Part shown: one piece after another, positions 10,030 to 19,006 of the stretch
Layout: every line of letters begins with the position of its first letter
How positions within the stretch are numbered: the first letter of the stretch is position 1
Assembly: GCF_000613245.1 (NCBI RefSeq)
Contig: NZ_HG964939.1
Span: forward strand, 1 to 64,000
Direction of reading: 5' to 3'
DNA: 64,000 nt
From: Mycobacterium asiaticum DSM 44297
GTDB lineage: Bacteria > Actinomycetota > Actinomycetes > Mycobacteriales > Mycobacteriaceae
Notes under the pieces: model-generated
The model's input: only the letters and a program-made list of their open reading frames with translations
What the model was told of the DNA's origin: nothing
Databases searched by the model: none
Position numbers and translations under genes: made by a program

Positions 10030-11424
10030 TCAGCGTCGCCGCGTTCCCTCCGACAGGAAGCCCAGCAGGTCGTAACGGGTGATCACGCCGACGGGCTTGC
10101 CCTCTTCCACGACCATCAGCGCGTCCCAGTCGCGCAGCGCCTTGCCGGCCGCGCTGACCGATTCGCCCGCCCCGATCAGCCGCAGCGGGGGGCTCATGTG
10201 TTGGGACACCGCGTCGGCCAGCTTGGCCCGGCCCTCGAAGACCGCCGACAACAGCTCGCGTTCGGAGACGCTGCCGGCAACTTCACCGGCCATCACCGGC
10301 GGCTCGGCACCAACTACCGGCATTTGCGACACCCCGTACTCGCGCAAAATCCCGATGGCGTCACGGACGGTTTCCGACGGGTGGGTATGCACCAGGTCGG
10401 GCAAAGCGCCGGACTTGCGCCGCAACACATCACCGACGGTGGACTCCGCGGTCGAACCGTCCAACGGGCTGCGCAGGAATCCGTAGGACGACATCCACGC
10501 ATCGTTGAAGATCTTGGCCATATAGCCGCGGCCACCGTCGGGCAACAACACGACGACCAGCGCGTCGGGCCCGGCCTGCTCGGCCACCTTCAGCGCGGCG
10601 ACGACGGCCATCCCGCACGAGCCGCCGACCAGCATCGCTTCTTCTCGGGCCAGGCGCCTGGTCATGTCAAACGAGTCCGAGTCCGATACCGCAATGATCT
10701 CGTCGGGTATCGACGGGTCGTATGCCGCCGGCCAGAAGTCCTCGCCCACCCCCTCGACGAGATAGGGCCGGCCGGTGCCGCCGGAGTACACCGAGCCCTC
10801 GGGGTCGGCGCCGATGACCCGCACCCGCCCGTCGGAGACCTCTTTGAGGTAGCGGCCGGCGCCGGTGATCGTGCCGCCGGTGCCGATGCCGGCGACGAAG
10901 TGAGTGACCTTGCCGTTGGTGTCCGCCCAGATCTCCGGGCCGGTGCTCGCATAGTGGCTGGCCGGGCCTTCGGGGTTGGAGTACTGGTCCGGCTTCCACG
11001 CACCGTCGATCTCTCGGACCAGCCGGTCGGAGACGCTGTAGTAGCTGTCTGGATCCTCGGGCGGGACCGCCGTCGGGCACACTACGACCTCAGCACCGTA
11101 GGCGCGCAACACATTTCGCTTGTCCTCACCCACCTTGTCGGGGCACACGAACACGCACTTGTATCCGCGGCGCTGCGCGACGAGCGCGAGCCCGACACCG
11201 GTGTTGCCCGAAGTCGGTTCGACGATGGTGCCGCCAGGCTTGAGCGCTCCGCTGGCCTCCGCGGCGTCGATCATCTTGACCGCGATCCGGTCCTTGGAGC
11301 TGCCGCCCGGGTTGAGGTATTCGACCTTCGCGGCCACGGTGCCGGCCCCTTCGGGGACGACGGAGTTCAGCCGAACCAGCGGCGTGCCGCCGATGAGGTC
11401 ACTGAGGTGCTGGGCGATTCGCAT
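10030..11424 (-). CDS. cbs: Cystathionine beta-synthase
   Basis: Condenses serine (or O-acetylserine) with homocysteine to cystathionine. The protein has 464 residues, the length I recall for Rv1077. The N-terminal PLP domain has the Schiff-base lysine in NPGGSSKDRIA (K44) and the phosphate-binding PTSGNTGVG loop. Two C-terminal CBS domains (about residues 340-460) probably sense adenosyl ligands. With metB nearby this supports transsulfuration in both directions between methionine and cysteine. It is on the same strand as pra and metB, 76 bp upstream of pra. Confidence 0.96.
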   Translation of the reverse strand: MRIAQHLSDLIGGTPLVRLNSVVPEGAGTVAAKVEYLNPGGSSKDRIAVKMIDAAEASGALKPGGTIVEPTSGNTGVGLALVAQRRGYKCVFVCPDKVGEDKRNVLRAYGAEVVVCPTAVPPEDPDSYYSVSDRLVREIDGAWKPDQYSNPEGPASHYASTGPEIWADTNGKVTHFVAGIGTGGTITGAGRYLKEVSDGRVRVIGADPEGSVYSGGTGRPYLVEGVGEDFWPAAYDPSIPDEIIAVSDSDSFDMTRRLAREEAMLVGGSCGMAVVAALKVAEQAGPDALVVVLLPDGGRGYMAKIFNDAWMSSYGFLRSPLDGSTAESTVGDVLRRKSGALPDLVHTHPSETVRDAIGILREYGVSQMPVVGAEPPVMAGEVAGSVSERELLSAVFEGRAKLADAVSQHMSPPLRLIGAGESVSAAGKALRDWDALMVVEEGKPVGVITRYDLLGFLSEGTRRR

Positions 11425-11495
11425 GCGCCTATGGTCTCAGGCGCTTGCGGCCGGTGCATTTGGGCCAACCCGTGCGGGCCGGTCCACCGCTTTTG

Positions 11496-12563
11496 CTAGC
11501 CGGTGGCCTCGCGGATGTACTCGCCGATCTGGCGCAGCGAGCGGATCGCCTCGGGCAGAAGCGGCGCGGCCACCTGGAAGTCATGCACCTGCCCCGGCCA
11601 GACCCGAACCTCGGCGGGTACGCCGGCCGCGGCCAACCGTGTCGCCGCCAACTGCGCGTCGTGCAGCAGCACCTCGGAGCCAGACACGTGAATCAGCGTC
11701 CGCGGCAGCCCCGGCTCGATGTGATCCAAGGGCTCATAAATTTCCTCTGGCTTACCGTCCACCTTATTTTTAGCGGCACAGCTAGCAACTAATTGGCCGA
11801 GGGCATCAAAAGCCTTTGAGGGGAACATCGCGTCCGTTTTGATGTTCGGATGCGATTGCTTTTGTTCCTTTGCCAGCTGCAGCAGTGGCGAGATGGCCAC
11901 CAGGGCCGCCGGCTCTTCGCCTTCGCGTTGCAACCGCTGTGCGAGGGACAGCGCGAGGTACCCGCCGGCTGAGTCACCAGCCAGCACGATCTGGTCGGGG
12001 TCGTAGCCGAGCAGCCGTAGCCAGCGGTATCCGTCGTAGCAGTCGTCGAGGGCCATGCCAATGGAATGCTTGGGCATCAGGCGATAGTTGACCACCAGAA
12101 TCGGCGCGTCAGCAAACTTGGACAGAGCCTCGACCAGTCGGCCATGCGAGTTTGCTCCGCAAGTCAGGAACGCACCGCCGTGCAGATAGAGAACCACCCG
12201 ACGGGTGCCATCCGCCGGCAAGACGCCGGCCGCACGGACCAGCTGTGCGCACGCGTTGGGCAGCGATACCTCGGCCCTGACGGTATTGGTCGCTGGGAGC
12301 AACACGCGGGCGGCATGGTCTATCAGGGCCCACGGCCACGGTAGATGAGGGACGTAGCTGCCGACTGCCAAAAATGGCCTGATCGTCACGCGCGATGCAA
12401 GCGTAGCTAATCGCCCAGCGACCGTTGGTCCAGACTCGAGAACCTCGACTGGGGCGCCGTCGCTGATGGCGAACCTGCGGGCCTCAAGTCTACGAGCCTT
12501 CAGCGCGTCGCGCGGGCGAATGGCGACTCTGGGTGCGCCAGATACCTCACTTGGTGCAGTCAT
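11496..12563 (-). CDS. lipU: HSL-family alpha/beta-hydrolase (lipase/esterase) LipU
   Basis: A hormone-sensitive-lipase-type esterase: oxyanion motif HGGAF, nucleophile elbow GDSAGG, catalytic acid near GSEVLLHD and histidine in GQVHDF. No signal peptide is evident. The ATG at 12563 is preferred over the GTG at 12572 because AGGAAG lies 8 nt upstream of it; this gives 355 residues, longer than I recall for Rv1076 (about 297). A stretch at about 11735-11880 is visibly more AT-rich and encodes lysine-rich sequence (KNKVDGKPEE, AKEQKQSHP), unlike the rest of the gene. Confidence 0.9.
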   Translation of the reverse strand: MTAPSEVSGAPRVAIRPRDALKARRLEARRFAISDGAPVEVLESGPTVAGRLATLASRVTIRPFLAVGSYVPHLPWPWALIDHAARVLLPATNTVRAEVSLPNACAQLVRAAGVLPADGTRRVVLYLHGGAFLTCGANSHGRLVEALSKFADAPILVVNYRLMPKHSIGMALDDCYDGYRWLRLLGYDPDQIVLAGDSAGGYLALSLAQRLQREGEEPAALVAISPLLQLAKEQKQSHPNIKTDAMFPSKAFDALGQLVASCAAKNKVDGKPEEIYEPLDHIEPGLPRTLIHVSGSEVLLHDAQLAATRLAAAGVPAEVRVWPGQVHDFQVAAPLLPEAIRSLRQIGEYIREATG

Positions 12564-12779
12564 GCTCAACACTTCCTACGCCGTTGTAGTCCGATACAGC
12601 ATGTGACGAAGAAGCTGAGCAGTTGGTTCAGCGCCCTCGCAAACTTAGCTTGACAGTCCTTTACCCACTCAACATTCTTTTATTCGCTTTCGATACCGCA
12701 TCTGTTTCACACCGTAACCGCTTTGTTCTTCAGCTACCCCCGAAATCAGCACAACCGTCCTAAACTGGTGCCCGTGGGC

Positions 12780-13733
12780 ATGCACGTGCCGCGGCGTTCA
12801 ACGATCGCTTTGGCCACAGCGGGTGCACTCGCCTCGACAGGCTCGGCCTATCTGGGCGCACGCAACCTGCTGGTTGGTCAAGCGATCCATGTGCGCACCG
12901 TGATTCCGAAGAAGTGGGAGGCGCCGCCGCGCGCCGACGGCGTGTACAGCCCTGGCGGCGGGCCGGTGGAGCGGTGGCGCAGCGGAACTCCGTTCGATCT
13001 GCACTTGATGATCTTCGGGGACTCGACGGCCACCGGGTACGGCTGCGCCACGGCCGAGGAGGTGCCGGGTGTGGTTCTCTCCCGCCGACTCGCCGAGCAG
13101 ACCGGCCTACGAATCAGGCTGAGCACCAAAGCGATCGTCGGCGCGACGTCCAAGGGCGTCTTGGGTCAGGTCGATGCCATGTTCGTGGCGGGCCCCCCGC
13201 CGGATGTCGCCGTCATCTTGATCGGCGCCAACGACATCACCGCGCTCAACGGAATCGGTCCGTCGGCGCAACGCTTGGGCCTTTCGGTGCGCAAACTGCG
13301 CAATCGCGGTGCGGTGGTGGTGGTGGGGACCTGCCCGGATTTCGGGCTGATCACCGCGATACCCCAGCCCCTGCGCTCCGTGGCGCGCACGCGTGGACTG
13401 CAGCTGGCTCGAGCGCAGGCGGCGGCCGTCCGAGCGGCCGGTGGGGTGCCGGTGCCGTTGGCGCATCTGCTGGCCCCGAAGTTCCGGCAGATGCCCGACT
13501 TGATGTTCTCTGACGACCGCTATCACCCCTCGGCCGCCGGGTACGCCGAAGCCGCCGACCAACTGCTGCGGGCGCTGTACGAAGCGCTGCCCGAGAAGAT
13601 CGGCATTGGCCTGCCGGAACTGCCCGATGCCGTCCCGGTGACGAGCGCCCGAAGCAGCCGTCGCGCGTTGGCCGCGAAGCTGTGGCGGCGGCCGGTGGCG
13701 ACGGGCGCGGCGGCCGCCGCTGCGTTGACTTAA
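12780..13733 (+). CDS. SGNH/GDSL-type hydrolase, Rv1075c-like
   Basis: A GDSL esterase-like enzyme. The serine nucleophile lies in FGDSTATGYG, the asparagine block is IGANDITAL, and the catalytic Asp-His pair is DDRYHPS. An N-terminal hydrophobic stretch (TIALATAGALASTGSAY) looks like a signal anchor or signal peptide, so the enzyme is probably exported or membrane-bound. ATG at 12780 or GTG at 12774 are both possible starts; 12780 gives 317 residues, near the 314 I recall for Rv1075c. The last 30 residues are alanine/arginine-rich. Divergent from lipU. The substrate is not evident from sequence. Confidence 0.88.
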   Translation: MHVPRRSTIALATAGALASTGSAYLGARNLLVGQAIHVRTVIPKKWEAPPRADGVYSPGGGPVERWRSGTPFDLHLMIFGDSTATGYGCATAEEVPGVVLSRRLAEQTGLRIRLSTKAIVGATSKGVLGQVDAMFVAGPPPDVAVILIGANDITALNGIGPSAQRLGLSVRKLRNRGAVVVVGTCPDFGLITAIPQPLRSVARTRGLQLARAQAAAVRAAGGVPVPLAHLLAPKFRQMPDLMFSDDRYHPSAAGYAEAADQLLRALYEALPEKIGIGLPELPDAVPVTSARSSRRALAAKLWRRPVATGAAAAAALT

Positions 13734-13781
13734 ACCCTCGGACTAGGCTCGGCTTCGCCGCATTCACATGGAGGAGCCGTC

Positions 13782-14999
13782 ATGCCGGAAGCCGTCATCG
13801 TTTCAACTGCCCGCTCACCGATCGGGCGCGCCATGAAAGGCTCGCTGATCAACATCCGGCCCGACGATCTGGCCGCACAGATGGTCCGCGCCGCCCTGGA
13901 CAAGGTGCCCGCGCTCAACCCGCACCAGATCGACGACCTGATCATGGGTTGCGGACAGCCTGGCGGCGAATCAGGGTTCAACATCGCCCGCGTCGTCGCG
14001 GTGGCACTGGGCTACGACTTCCTGCCCGGCACCACCGTCAACCGGTACTGCTCGTCGTCCCTGCAGACCACCCGGATGGCCTTCCACGCGATCAAGGCGG
14101 GTGAGGGCGACGCCTTCATCTCGGCGGGGGTGGAGACGGTATCGCGGTTCGGCAAGGGCAACGCCGACGGCTGGCCAGACACCAAGAATCCGTTGTACGA
14201 CTCGGCGCAGGAACGCACGACCGCCGCATCGGCGGGTGCCGAGGAATGGCATGACCCGCGCGCCGACGGAAACCTGCCCGACATCTACATCGCGATGGGC
14301 CAGACCGCTGAAAACGTTGCCCTGCTGACCGGCATCAGTCGCGAAGACCAGGACCACTGGGGTGTGCGCAGCCAGAACCGGGCCGAGGAGGCGATCAAGA
14401 GCGGGTTCTTCGAGCGCGAGATCGCCCCGGTCACCCTGCCCGATGGAACGACGGTCACCACCGACGACGGACCAAGGGCCGGGACGACGTACGAGAAGAT
14501 CAGCGAGCTGAAGCCGGTGTTCCGGCCCAACGGCACGGTGACGGCGGGCAACGCCTGCCCGCTCAACGACGGCGCCGCCGCGGTGATCATCACCAGCGAT
14601 ACCAAGGCCAAGGAACTTGGCCTCAAGCCGCTGGCGCGCATCGTCTCCACAGGTGTCAGTGGCCTGTCGCCGGAGATCATGGGTCTGGGCCCGATCGAGG
14701 CGTCCAAGCAGGCGCTGGCCCGCGCCGGCATGTCGGTCAATGACATCGACCTGTTCGAGATCAACGAGGCCTTCGCGGTGCAGGTGCTTGGCTCCGCCCG
14801 CGAATTGGGGATCGATGAGGACAAGCTGAATGTCTCCGGGGGTGCGATCGCGCTCGGCCACCCGTTTGGGATGACGGGCGCGCGGATCACCGCCACGCTG
14901 CTGAACAACCTGACGACACACGACAAGACGTTCGGTCTGGAGACCATGTGCGTCGGCGGTGGGCAGGGCATGGCGATGGTGATCGAGCGGCTGAACTAA
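13782..14999 (+). CDS. fadA3: Acetyl-CoA acetyltransferase (thiolase) FadA3
   Basis: A thiolase catalysing thiolytic cleavage of 3-ketoacyl-CoA, or the reverse condensation. The protein has 405 residues, the length I recall for Rv1074c. The acyl-accepting cysteine is C90 in VNRYCSSSLQ, the second catalytic cysteine is in METMCVGGGQG near residue 390, and the catalytic histidine is in ALGHPFGMTGAR. The NEAFAVQ block is conserved. GAGGAG precedes the ATG. It is the first acyl-CoA gene in a stretch that also includes echA9, echA8 and fadD14, though these are not one operon. Confidence 0.95.
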   Translation: MPEAVIVSTARSPIGRAMKGSLINIRPDDLAAQMVRAALDKVPALNPHQIDDLIMGCGQPGGESGFNIARVVAVALGYDFLPGTTVNRYCSSSLQTTRMAFHAIKAGEGDAFISAGVETVSRFGKGNADGWPDTKNPLYDSAQERTTAASAGAEEWHDPRADGNLPDIYIAMGQTAENVALLTGISREDQDHWGVRSQNRAEEAIKSGFFEREIAPVTLPDGTTVTTDDGPRAGTTYEKISELKPVFRPNGTVTAGNACPLNDGAAAVIITSDTKAKELGLKPLARIVSTGVSGLSPEIMGLGPIEASKQALARAGMSVNDIDLFEINEAFAVQVLGSARELGIDEDKLNVSGGAIALGHPFGMTGARITATLLNNLTTHDKTFGLETMCVGGGQGMAMVIERLN

Positions 15000-15010
15000 G
15001 TCTTTGCGGC

Positions 15011-15075
15011 GCGTTGACTCTGCGTTGGTGGCGGCAAATAACGAGTACCGCGCGCCACCAGCGCAGAGTCAACGC
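15011..15075. repeat. Long hairpin at the 3' end of the DUF559 gene
   Basis: A 23-base arm at 15011-15033 pairs with 15053-15075 with a single mismatch; each arm carries the motif GCGTTGACTCTGCG. The right arm contains the TGA stop codon of the DUF559 gene (15069-15071). It lies between convergent fadA3 and the DUF559 gene and could act as terminator, but the same motif recurs in a second hairpin at the other end of the DUF559 gene. Confidence 0.8.
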
Positions 15076-15923
15076 TTCGCTGAGGCGTCCCAGGCACGTC
15101 TGACGCGTTCAATCACGTCGGCGGGCCGGTGGCGGGAGACCACCCTGATCACGGTCCAGCCGACGCGGTCGATGTACTCCTTGCGGTCGACGTCCCAGGC
15201 GTACTGCGACGGGTCGGTCCAATGCTGGTTGCCGTCGTACTCGGCGGCCAGCATCATGTCTTGCCAACCCAAGTCGAGGAAATATCGGGGAAAGCCGTCG
15301 GCACCGAGCACCGGGATCTGCGTCTGCGGCTTGGGAAAGCCGGCGCCGATCAAGAGCAGCCGCAGCCAGGTCTCCTTCGGTGATTGAGCCCCGCCGTCGA
15401 CGAGCTCCAGTGCCGCGTGCAGATGGCGCAGGCCGCGAGTGTGCCGATGGCGGGCGGCCATCTCTTCGACGTCCGAAACCTTGAAGTCGGTGGCGGCGGC
15501 GAGCGCATCGAGGTTCGCGACAGCGCGCCCGAGCCTTCCGCGCCGACCCAGGTCGAAAGCGGTGCGCTCGGGAGTGGTCACTGTAAGGCCGTTCAGTTGC
15601 TGGACTTCGCCGTCCAGCAACAACTCGTCGCGAGTCACGACGAGCGGGGGTGTTCGCGCGTTTCGCCAGATCAATTCGATCGGCGATGCCTGATCGACCC
15701 ATTTCGAGCCGTGCAAAGCCGACGCGGCGGCGCCGGCGATCACCGACTGCCGGTGTGACCACAGCCAGGCCGCCACGGTGCGTTGATACAGCGTTGGTTG
15801 GACCCGCTTGTCCAGGTAGATATTCGGCATGATCGCCCGGTAGTACCTGCGCAGCTCATGCCTGCTCAGGTCGCCGGCGGCCACGGCTTCACTGCCGATA
15901 AACGGCTCGCGCTCGTAGTCCAT
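15069..15923 (-). CDS. DUF559-type protein with AbiEi-like N-terminus, Rv1073-like
   Basis: The 284-residue protein has an N-terminal winged-helix-like region of the AbiEi antitoxin type (SRHELRRYYRAIMPNIYLD), a middle block ending in TTPERTAFDLGRRG, and a C-terminal DUF559 domain with the endonuclease-like signature FLDLGWQDMMLAAEYDG. DUF559 is related to very-short-patch-repair endonucleases (PD-(D/E)XK fold). The ATG at 15923 gives a length near the 283 I recall for Rv1073. Hairpins built from the same motif lie immediately on both sides. Activity is not established; toxin/antitoxin, nuclease and repeat-maintenance roles are all possible. Confidence 0.85.
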   Translation of the reverse strand: MDYEREPFIGSEAVAAGDLSRHELRRYYRAIMPNIYLDKRVQPTLYQRTVAAWLWSHRQSVIAGAAASALHGSKWVDQASPIELIWRNARTPPLVVTRDELLLDGEVQQLNGLTVTTPERTAFDLGRRGRLGRAVANLDALAAATDFKVSDVEEMAARHRHTRGLRHLHAALELVDGGAQSPKETWLRLLLIGAGFPKPQTQIPVLGADGFPRYFLDLGWQDMMLAAEYDGNQHWTDPSQYAWDVDRKEYIDRVGWTVIRVVSRHRPADVIERVRRAWDASAKR

Positions 15924-15956
15924 GGCGGCATGTTGGCAGCGCCTACCGACACCCAC

Positions 15957-16020
15957 GCTTGACCCTGCGCTCAGGGCGCAAAAGTGCGAGTGCGCTGCGC
16001 CGTCAGCGCAGAATCAACGC
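15957..16020. repeat. Hairpin upstream of the DUF559 gene, related to the one at 15011-15075
   Basis: The arms 15957-15979 and 15997-16020 are imperfect inverted copies of the same 23-24-base motif seen downstream of the gene. The right arm holds GCGCAGAATCAACGC, one base different from GCGCAGAGTCAACGC at 15061. The element lies 34 bp upstream of the DUF559 start codon. Confidence 0.75.
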
Positions 16021-16037
16021 CAGAATTGGGCAAAGAA

Positions 16038-16068
16038 AAAGCCGGCACGCAAGTTGCGTGCCGGCTTT
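16038..16068 (-). terminator. Intrinsic terminator of the Bax-inhibitor-1 gene
   Basis: A perfect inverted repeat of 15 bases (AAAGCCGGCACGCAA and its complement around a central G) is followed on the minus strand by TTTTTCTTT. It starts 12 bases after the stop of the minus-strand gene at 16081. Confidence 0.9.
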
Positions 16069-16080
16069 GCCCGTAAGGAA

Positions 16081-16911
16081 TTAATCGTTCTGCAGATAGC
16101 TGAGCAGTCGCAGAATCTCCAGGTACAACCAGACCAGCGTCACGGTCAGCCCCAGGGCGATACCCCAGGCGGCCTTCTCCGGTGCGCCGGCGCGGATCAT
16201 CTGGTCGGCCGCGTCGAAGTCGATGAGGAAGCTGAACGCGGCGATGCCGATGCACACCAGCGAGAAAATGATCCCGATCGGGCCGGCGCTGCGCAGGCCC
16301 AGGCCTTCGCCGCCGCCGACGTGGAACATCGCCAGCACGAAGTTGCCGAGCATCAGAACCAGCACGCCGAACATCGCGGCGACCAGCATCCGGGTGAACT
16401 TCGGCGTAACGCGGATGGCGCCGGTCTTGTAGACCACCAACATCCCGAAGAACACACCTAGGGTGCCCAGTACCGCCTCGCCGATCAGCACACCCGCGTT
16501 GGCGGAGCCCACCGAGAAGTTGGCCAGCACGAACGAGACGGCACCCAGGAATAAGCCCTCGAGCGCGGCGTAGCTCAACACGATCGCCGGGTTGTCTTGC
16601 TTGCCGCCGAAGGTCGCGATCAGCACCAACGCCAGACCGCCGAACGCACCCACCAGGGTGAGCGGCATAGCGAGGCTGAGGTTCGTGGCAACCAGGAAGT
16701 AGGAGACGACGGCGGTCACCGACAGCATGGCCAGCGTCAAGCCGGTCTTGGTGACGACGTCGTCGATGGTCAGCGGCCGCGAGACCCTGCCCTGCTGGTA
16801 GGGGGCATAAGGGTCAGCTGGGTAACCGGGCTGCACTCCTGTGCCGAATTGCGCATATCCGCCCGCCTGCTTGGGCAGCGAGCGAAATACGGGGTTACTT
16901 GTCTCCCGCAC
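16081..16911 (-). CDS. Bax inhibitor-1/YccA family membrane protein, Rv1072-like
   Basis: The 276-residue protein has a proline/tyrosine/glycine-rich N-terminal tail of about 60 residues and then seven membrane segments. The second half includes the conserved GIAAFSFLIDFDAADQMI block that contains the aspartates of the BI-1 proton/calcium-leak pore. The GTG at 16911 follows a GAGAGG site and matches the Rv1072 N-terminus better than the upstream ATG. BI-1 proteins are pH-sensitive ion leak channels; the role in mycobacteria is unknown. Monocistronic, ending at a strong terminator. Confidence 0.92.
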   Translation of the reverse strand: MRETSNPVFRSLPKQAGGYAQFGTGVQPGYPADPYAPYQQGRVSRPLTIDDVVTKTGLTLAMLSVTAVVSYFLVATNLSLAMPLTLVGAFGGLALVLIATFGGKQDNPAIVLSYAALEGLFLGAVSFVLANFSVGSANAGVLIGEAVLGTLGVFFGMLVVYKTGAIRVTPKFTRMLVAAMFGVLVLMLGNFVLAMFHVGGGEGLGLRSAGPIGIIFSLVCIGIAAFSFLIDFDAADQMIRAGAPEKAAWGIALGLTVTLVWLYLEILRLLSYLQND

Positions 16912-17160
16912 CGTCGGATCCTCTCTTAGATGCTGTGGCTTCGAGCTGTGCGAACAACTGCTCAACGATCAGTGGTCCGCCCGAGTTCCCAGCGGAGCTG
17001 CTGTTTTCTGGTGGTCCAGCACCTTTCTACCTCGTCTGGATGAACATAAACCTTAGCCCCGCGGGCACCGCCGAGCGAGTCACGATCTAGATTGCACGTC
17101 AAACTCATGGGCAGCTTTCACCGAACCCATGGGACGGATTCCGGCGAGGGGAGACGAGGC

Positions 17161-18210
17161 GTGACTGGGGCCGTAACAGGGGAATCCGACGATGTCCTGA
17201 CCAGGGTCGAAGGCAACACCGGTTACATCACCCTGAATCGCCCCAAGGCCATCAACTCCCTGAATCAGACGATGGTCGACCTGCTCAGCGCGGTACTGAT
17301 CCGGTGGGAGCGCGACGAGTCGATCCGCTCGGTGGTGCTTTCGGGAGCCGGTGAACGAGGATTGTGCGCCGGCGGCGACGTCGTCGCCCTCTACCACAGC
17401 GCCCGTAAGGACGGGGTCGACGCCCGCCGGTTCTGGCGCGACGAGTATCTGCTCAACGGTCTGGTCGGCCGGTTCGCCAAGCCGTACGTGGCACTGATGG
17501 ACGGTATCGTGATGGGCGGCGGCGTCGGCGTCAGCGCGCACGCCAACACCCGGGTGGTGACGGACACCGCAAAGGTCGCGATGCCCGAGGTGGGCATCGG
17601 TTTCGTCCCCGATGTGGGAGGCACGTATCTGCTCTCCAGGGCGCCGGGCAAGTTGGGCCTGCATGCCGCGCTGACCGGCGCGCCGTTCAACGGCGCCGAC
17701 GCCATCGCCCTCGGATTCGCCGACCACTACGTGCCGCACAGTGACCTCGACGCGTTCGCCGCGGCGGTCGCCACCGACGGCGTCGAGGGCGCCTTGGCCC
17801 GCTATGCCACCGAGCCGCCACCGAGTGAGCTTGCGGCGCAACGCGAGTGGATCGACGAGTGCTATTTTAAGGACAGCGTCATCGACATCGTCGAGGCGCT
17901 AAAGGGCCACGACGCCGAACCGGCAAACGAGGCCGCCAAACTGATCGCCACCCGCTCCCCCATCTCCCTTTCGGTGACATTCGAGGCGGTCCGGCGTGCC
18001 GCCGAGCTCGAGACGCTGGAAGATGTTCTGGTGCAGGACTATCGGACGTCTTCGGCATCAGTACGCTCGCACGACTTCGTGGAAGGCATTCGCGCCCAAC
18101 TGGTCGACAAGGACCGCAACCCGAAGTGGTCACCGGCGGATCTGTCCGAGGTCACCGTGGCGGACGTGGCCTCCTACTTCGAACCGGTCGAAGACGACCT
18201 GACGTTCTAA
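17161..18210 (+). CDS. echA9: Enoyl-CoA hydratase/isomerase family protein, 3-hydroxyisobutyryl-CoA hydrolase-like
   Basis: A 349-residue crotonase-fold protein. Crotonase motifs are present: LNRPKAINSL, GLCAGGDVVALY and the oxyanion region DGIVMGGGVG. The length and C-terminal extension match the 3-hydroxyisobutyryl-CoA hydrolase subgroup (valine catabolism) rather than simple hydratases of about 260 residues; the specific reaction is inferred. GTG at 17161 is preceded by a purine-rich GAGGGGAGACGAGG. It corresponds to Rv1071c (echA9) and is followed 22 bp later by echA8, so the two are probably co-transcribed. Confidence 0.93.
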   Translation: MTGAVTGESDDVLTRVEGNTGYITLNRPKAINSLNQTMVDLLSAVLIRWERDESIRSVVLSGAGERGLCAGGDVVALYHSARKDGVDARRFWRDEYLLNGLVGRFAKPYVALMDGIVMGGGVGVSAHANTRVVTDTAKVAMPEVGIGFVPDVGGTYLLSRAPGKLGLHAALTGAPFNGADAIALGFADHYVPHSDLDAFAAAVATDGVEGALARYATEPPPSELAAQREWIDECYFKDSVIDIVEALKGHDAEPANEAAKLIATRSPISLSVTFEAVRRAAELETLEDVLVQDYRTSSASVRSHDFVEGIRAQLVDKDRNPKWSPADLSEVTVADVASYFEPVEDDLTF

Positions 18211-18232
18211 AGACGCATCGGAGAGATAACCA

Positions 18233-19006
18233 ATGGCATACGAAACCATCCTCGTCGAACGCGAGGACCGCGTCGGCATCATCACCCTGAACCGGCCAAA
18301 GGCACTGAACGCACTCAACAGCCAGGTGATGAACGAAGTCACCAGCGCCGCAACCGAACTGGACACGGACCCAGATATCGGCGCAATCATCATCACCGGT
18401 TCGGCGAAGGCGTTCGCCGCCGGCGCCGACATCAAGGAGATGTCCCAGCTGACCTTCGCCGAAGCGTTCGGAGCCGATTTCTTCGCGCCCTGGGGCAAGC
18501 TGGCCGCCGTGCGCACCCCGACGATCGCGGCCGTCGCCGGATACGCGCTGGGCGGCGGATGCGAGCTGGCGATGATGTGTGACCTCCTGATCGCCGCCGA
18601 CACCGCGAAGTTCGGCCAGCCCGAAATCAAGCTCGGCGTGATTCCCGGCATGGGCGGTTCGCAGCGGTTGACCCGGGCCATCGGCAAAGCCAAGGCGATG
18701 GACCTGATCCTGACCGGACGCACCATCGATGCCACCGAAGCCGAACGCAGCGGCCTGGTTTCGCGGGTGGTGCCCGCCGACGATCTGCTGACCGAGGCCA
18801 AAGCGGTTGCGAGCACGATCGCGCAGATGTCGCTGCCGTCGGCGCAGATGGCCAAGGAGGCCGTCAACCGGGCATTCGAGTCGACGCTGGCCGAAGGGCT
18901 GCTGTACGAACGTCGGCTCTTCCACTCGACCTTTGCCACCGACGACCAGTCCGAAGGAATGGCGGCCTTCATCGAGAAGCGGCCGCCCGATTTCAGCCAC
19001 CGATGA
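18233..19006 (+). CDS. echA8: Enoyl-CoA hydratase EchA8
   Basis: A 257-residue crotonase-family enzyme that hydrates 2-enoyl-CoA in beta-oxidation. The oxyanion-hole segments AAGADIKEMS and GYALGGGCELAM are intact. The two catalytic glutamates fit the positions in KLGVIPGMGGSQRL and the preceding CELAMMCDLL region. Length equals that recalled for Rv1070c. A GGAGAG ribosome site precedes the ATG. It overlaps the next gene by four bases (ATGA), indicating a three-gene operon with echA9 and the membrane hydrolase. Confidence 0.95.
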   Translation: MAYETILVEREDRVGIITLNRPKALNALNSQVMNEVTSAATELDTDPDIGAIIITGSAKAFAAGADIKEMSQLTFAEAFGADFFAPWGKLAAVRTPTIAAVAGYALGGGCELAMMCDLLIAADTAKFGQPEIKLGVIPGMGGSQRLTRAIGKAKAMDLILTGRTIDATEAERSGLVSRVVPADDLLTEAKAVASTIAQMSLPSAQMAKEAVNRAFESTLAEGLLYERRLFHSTFATDDQSEGMAAFIEKRPPDFSHR

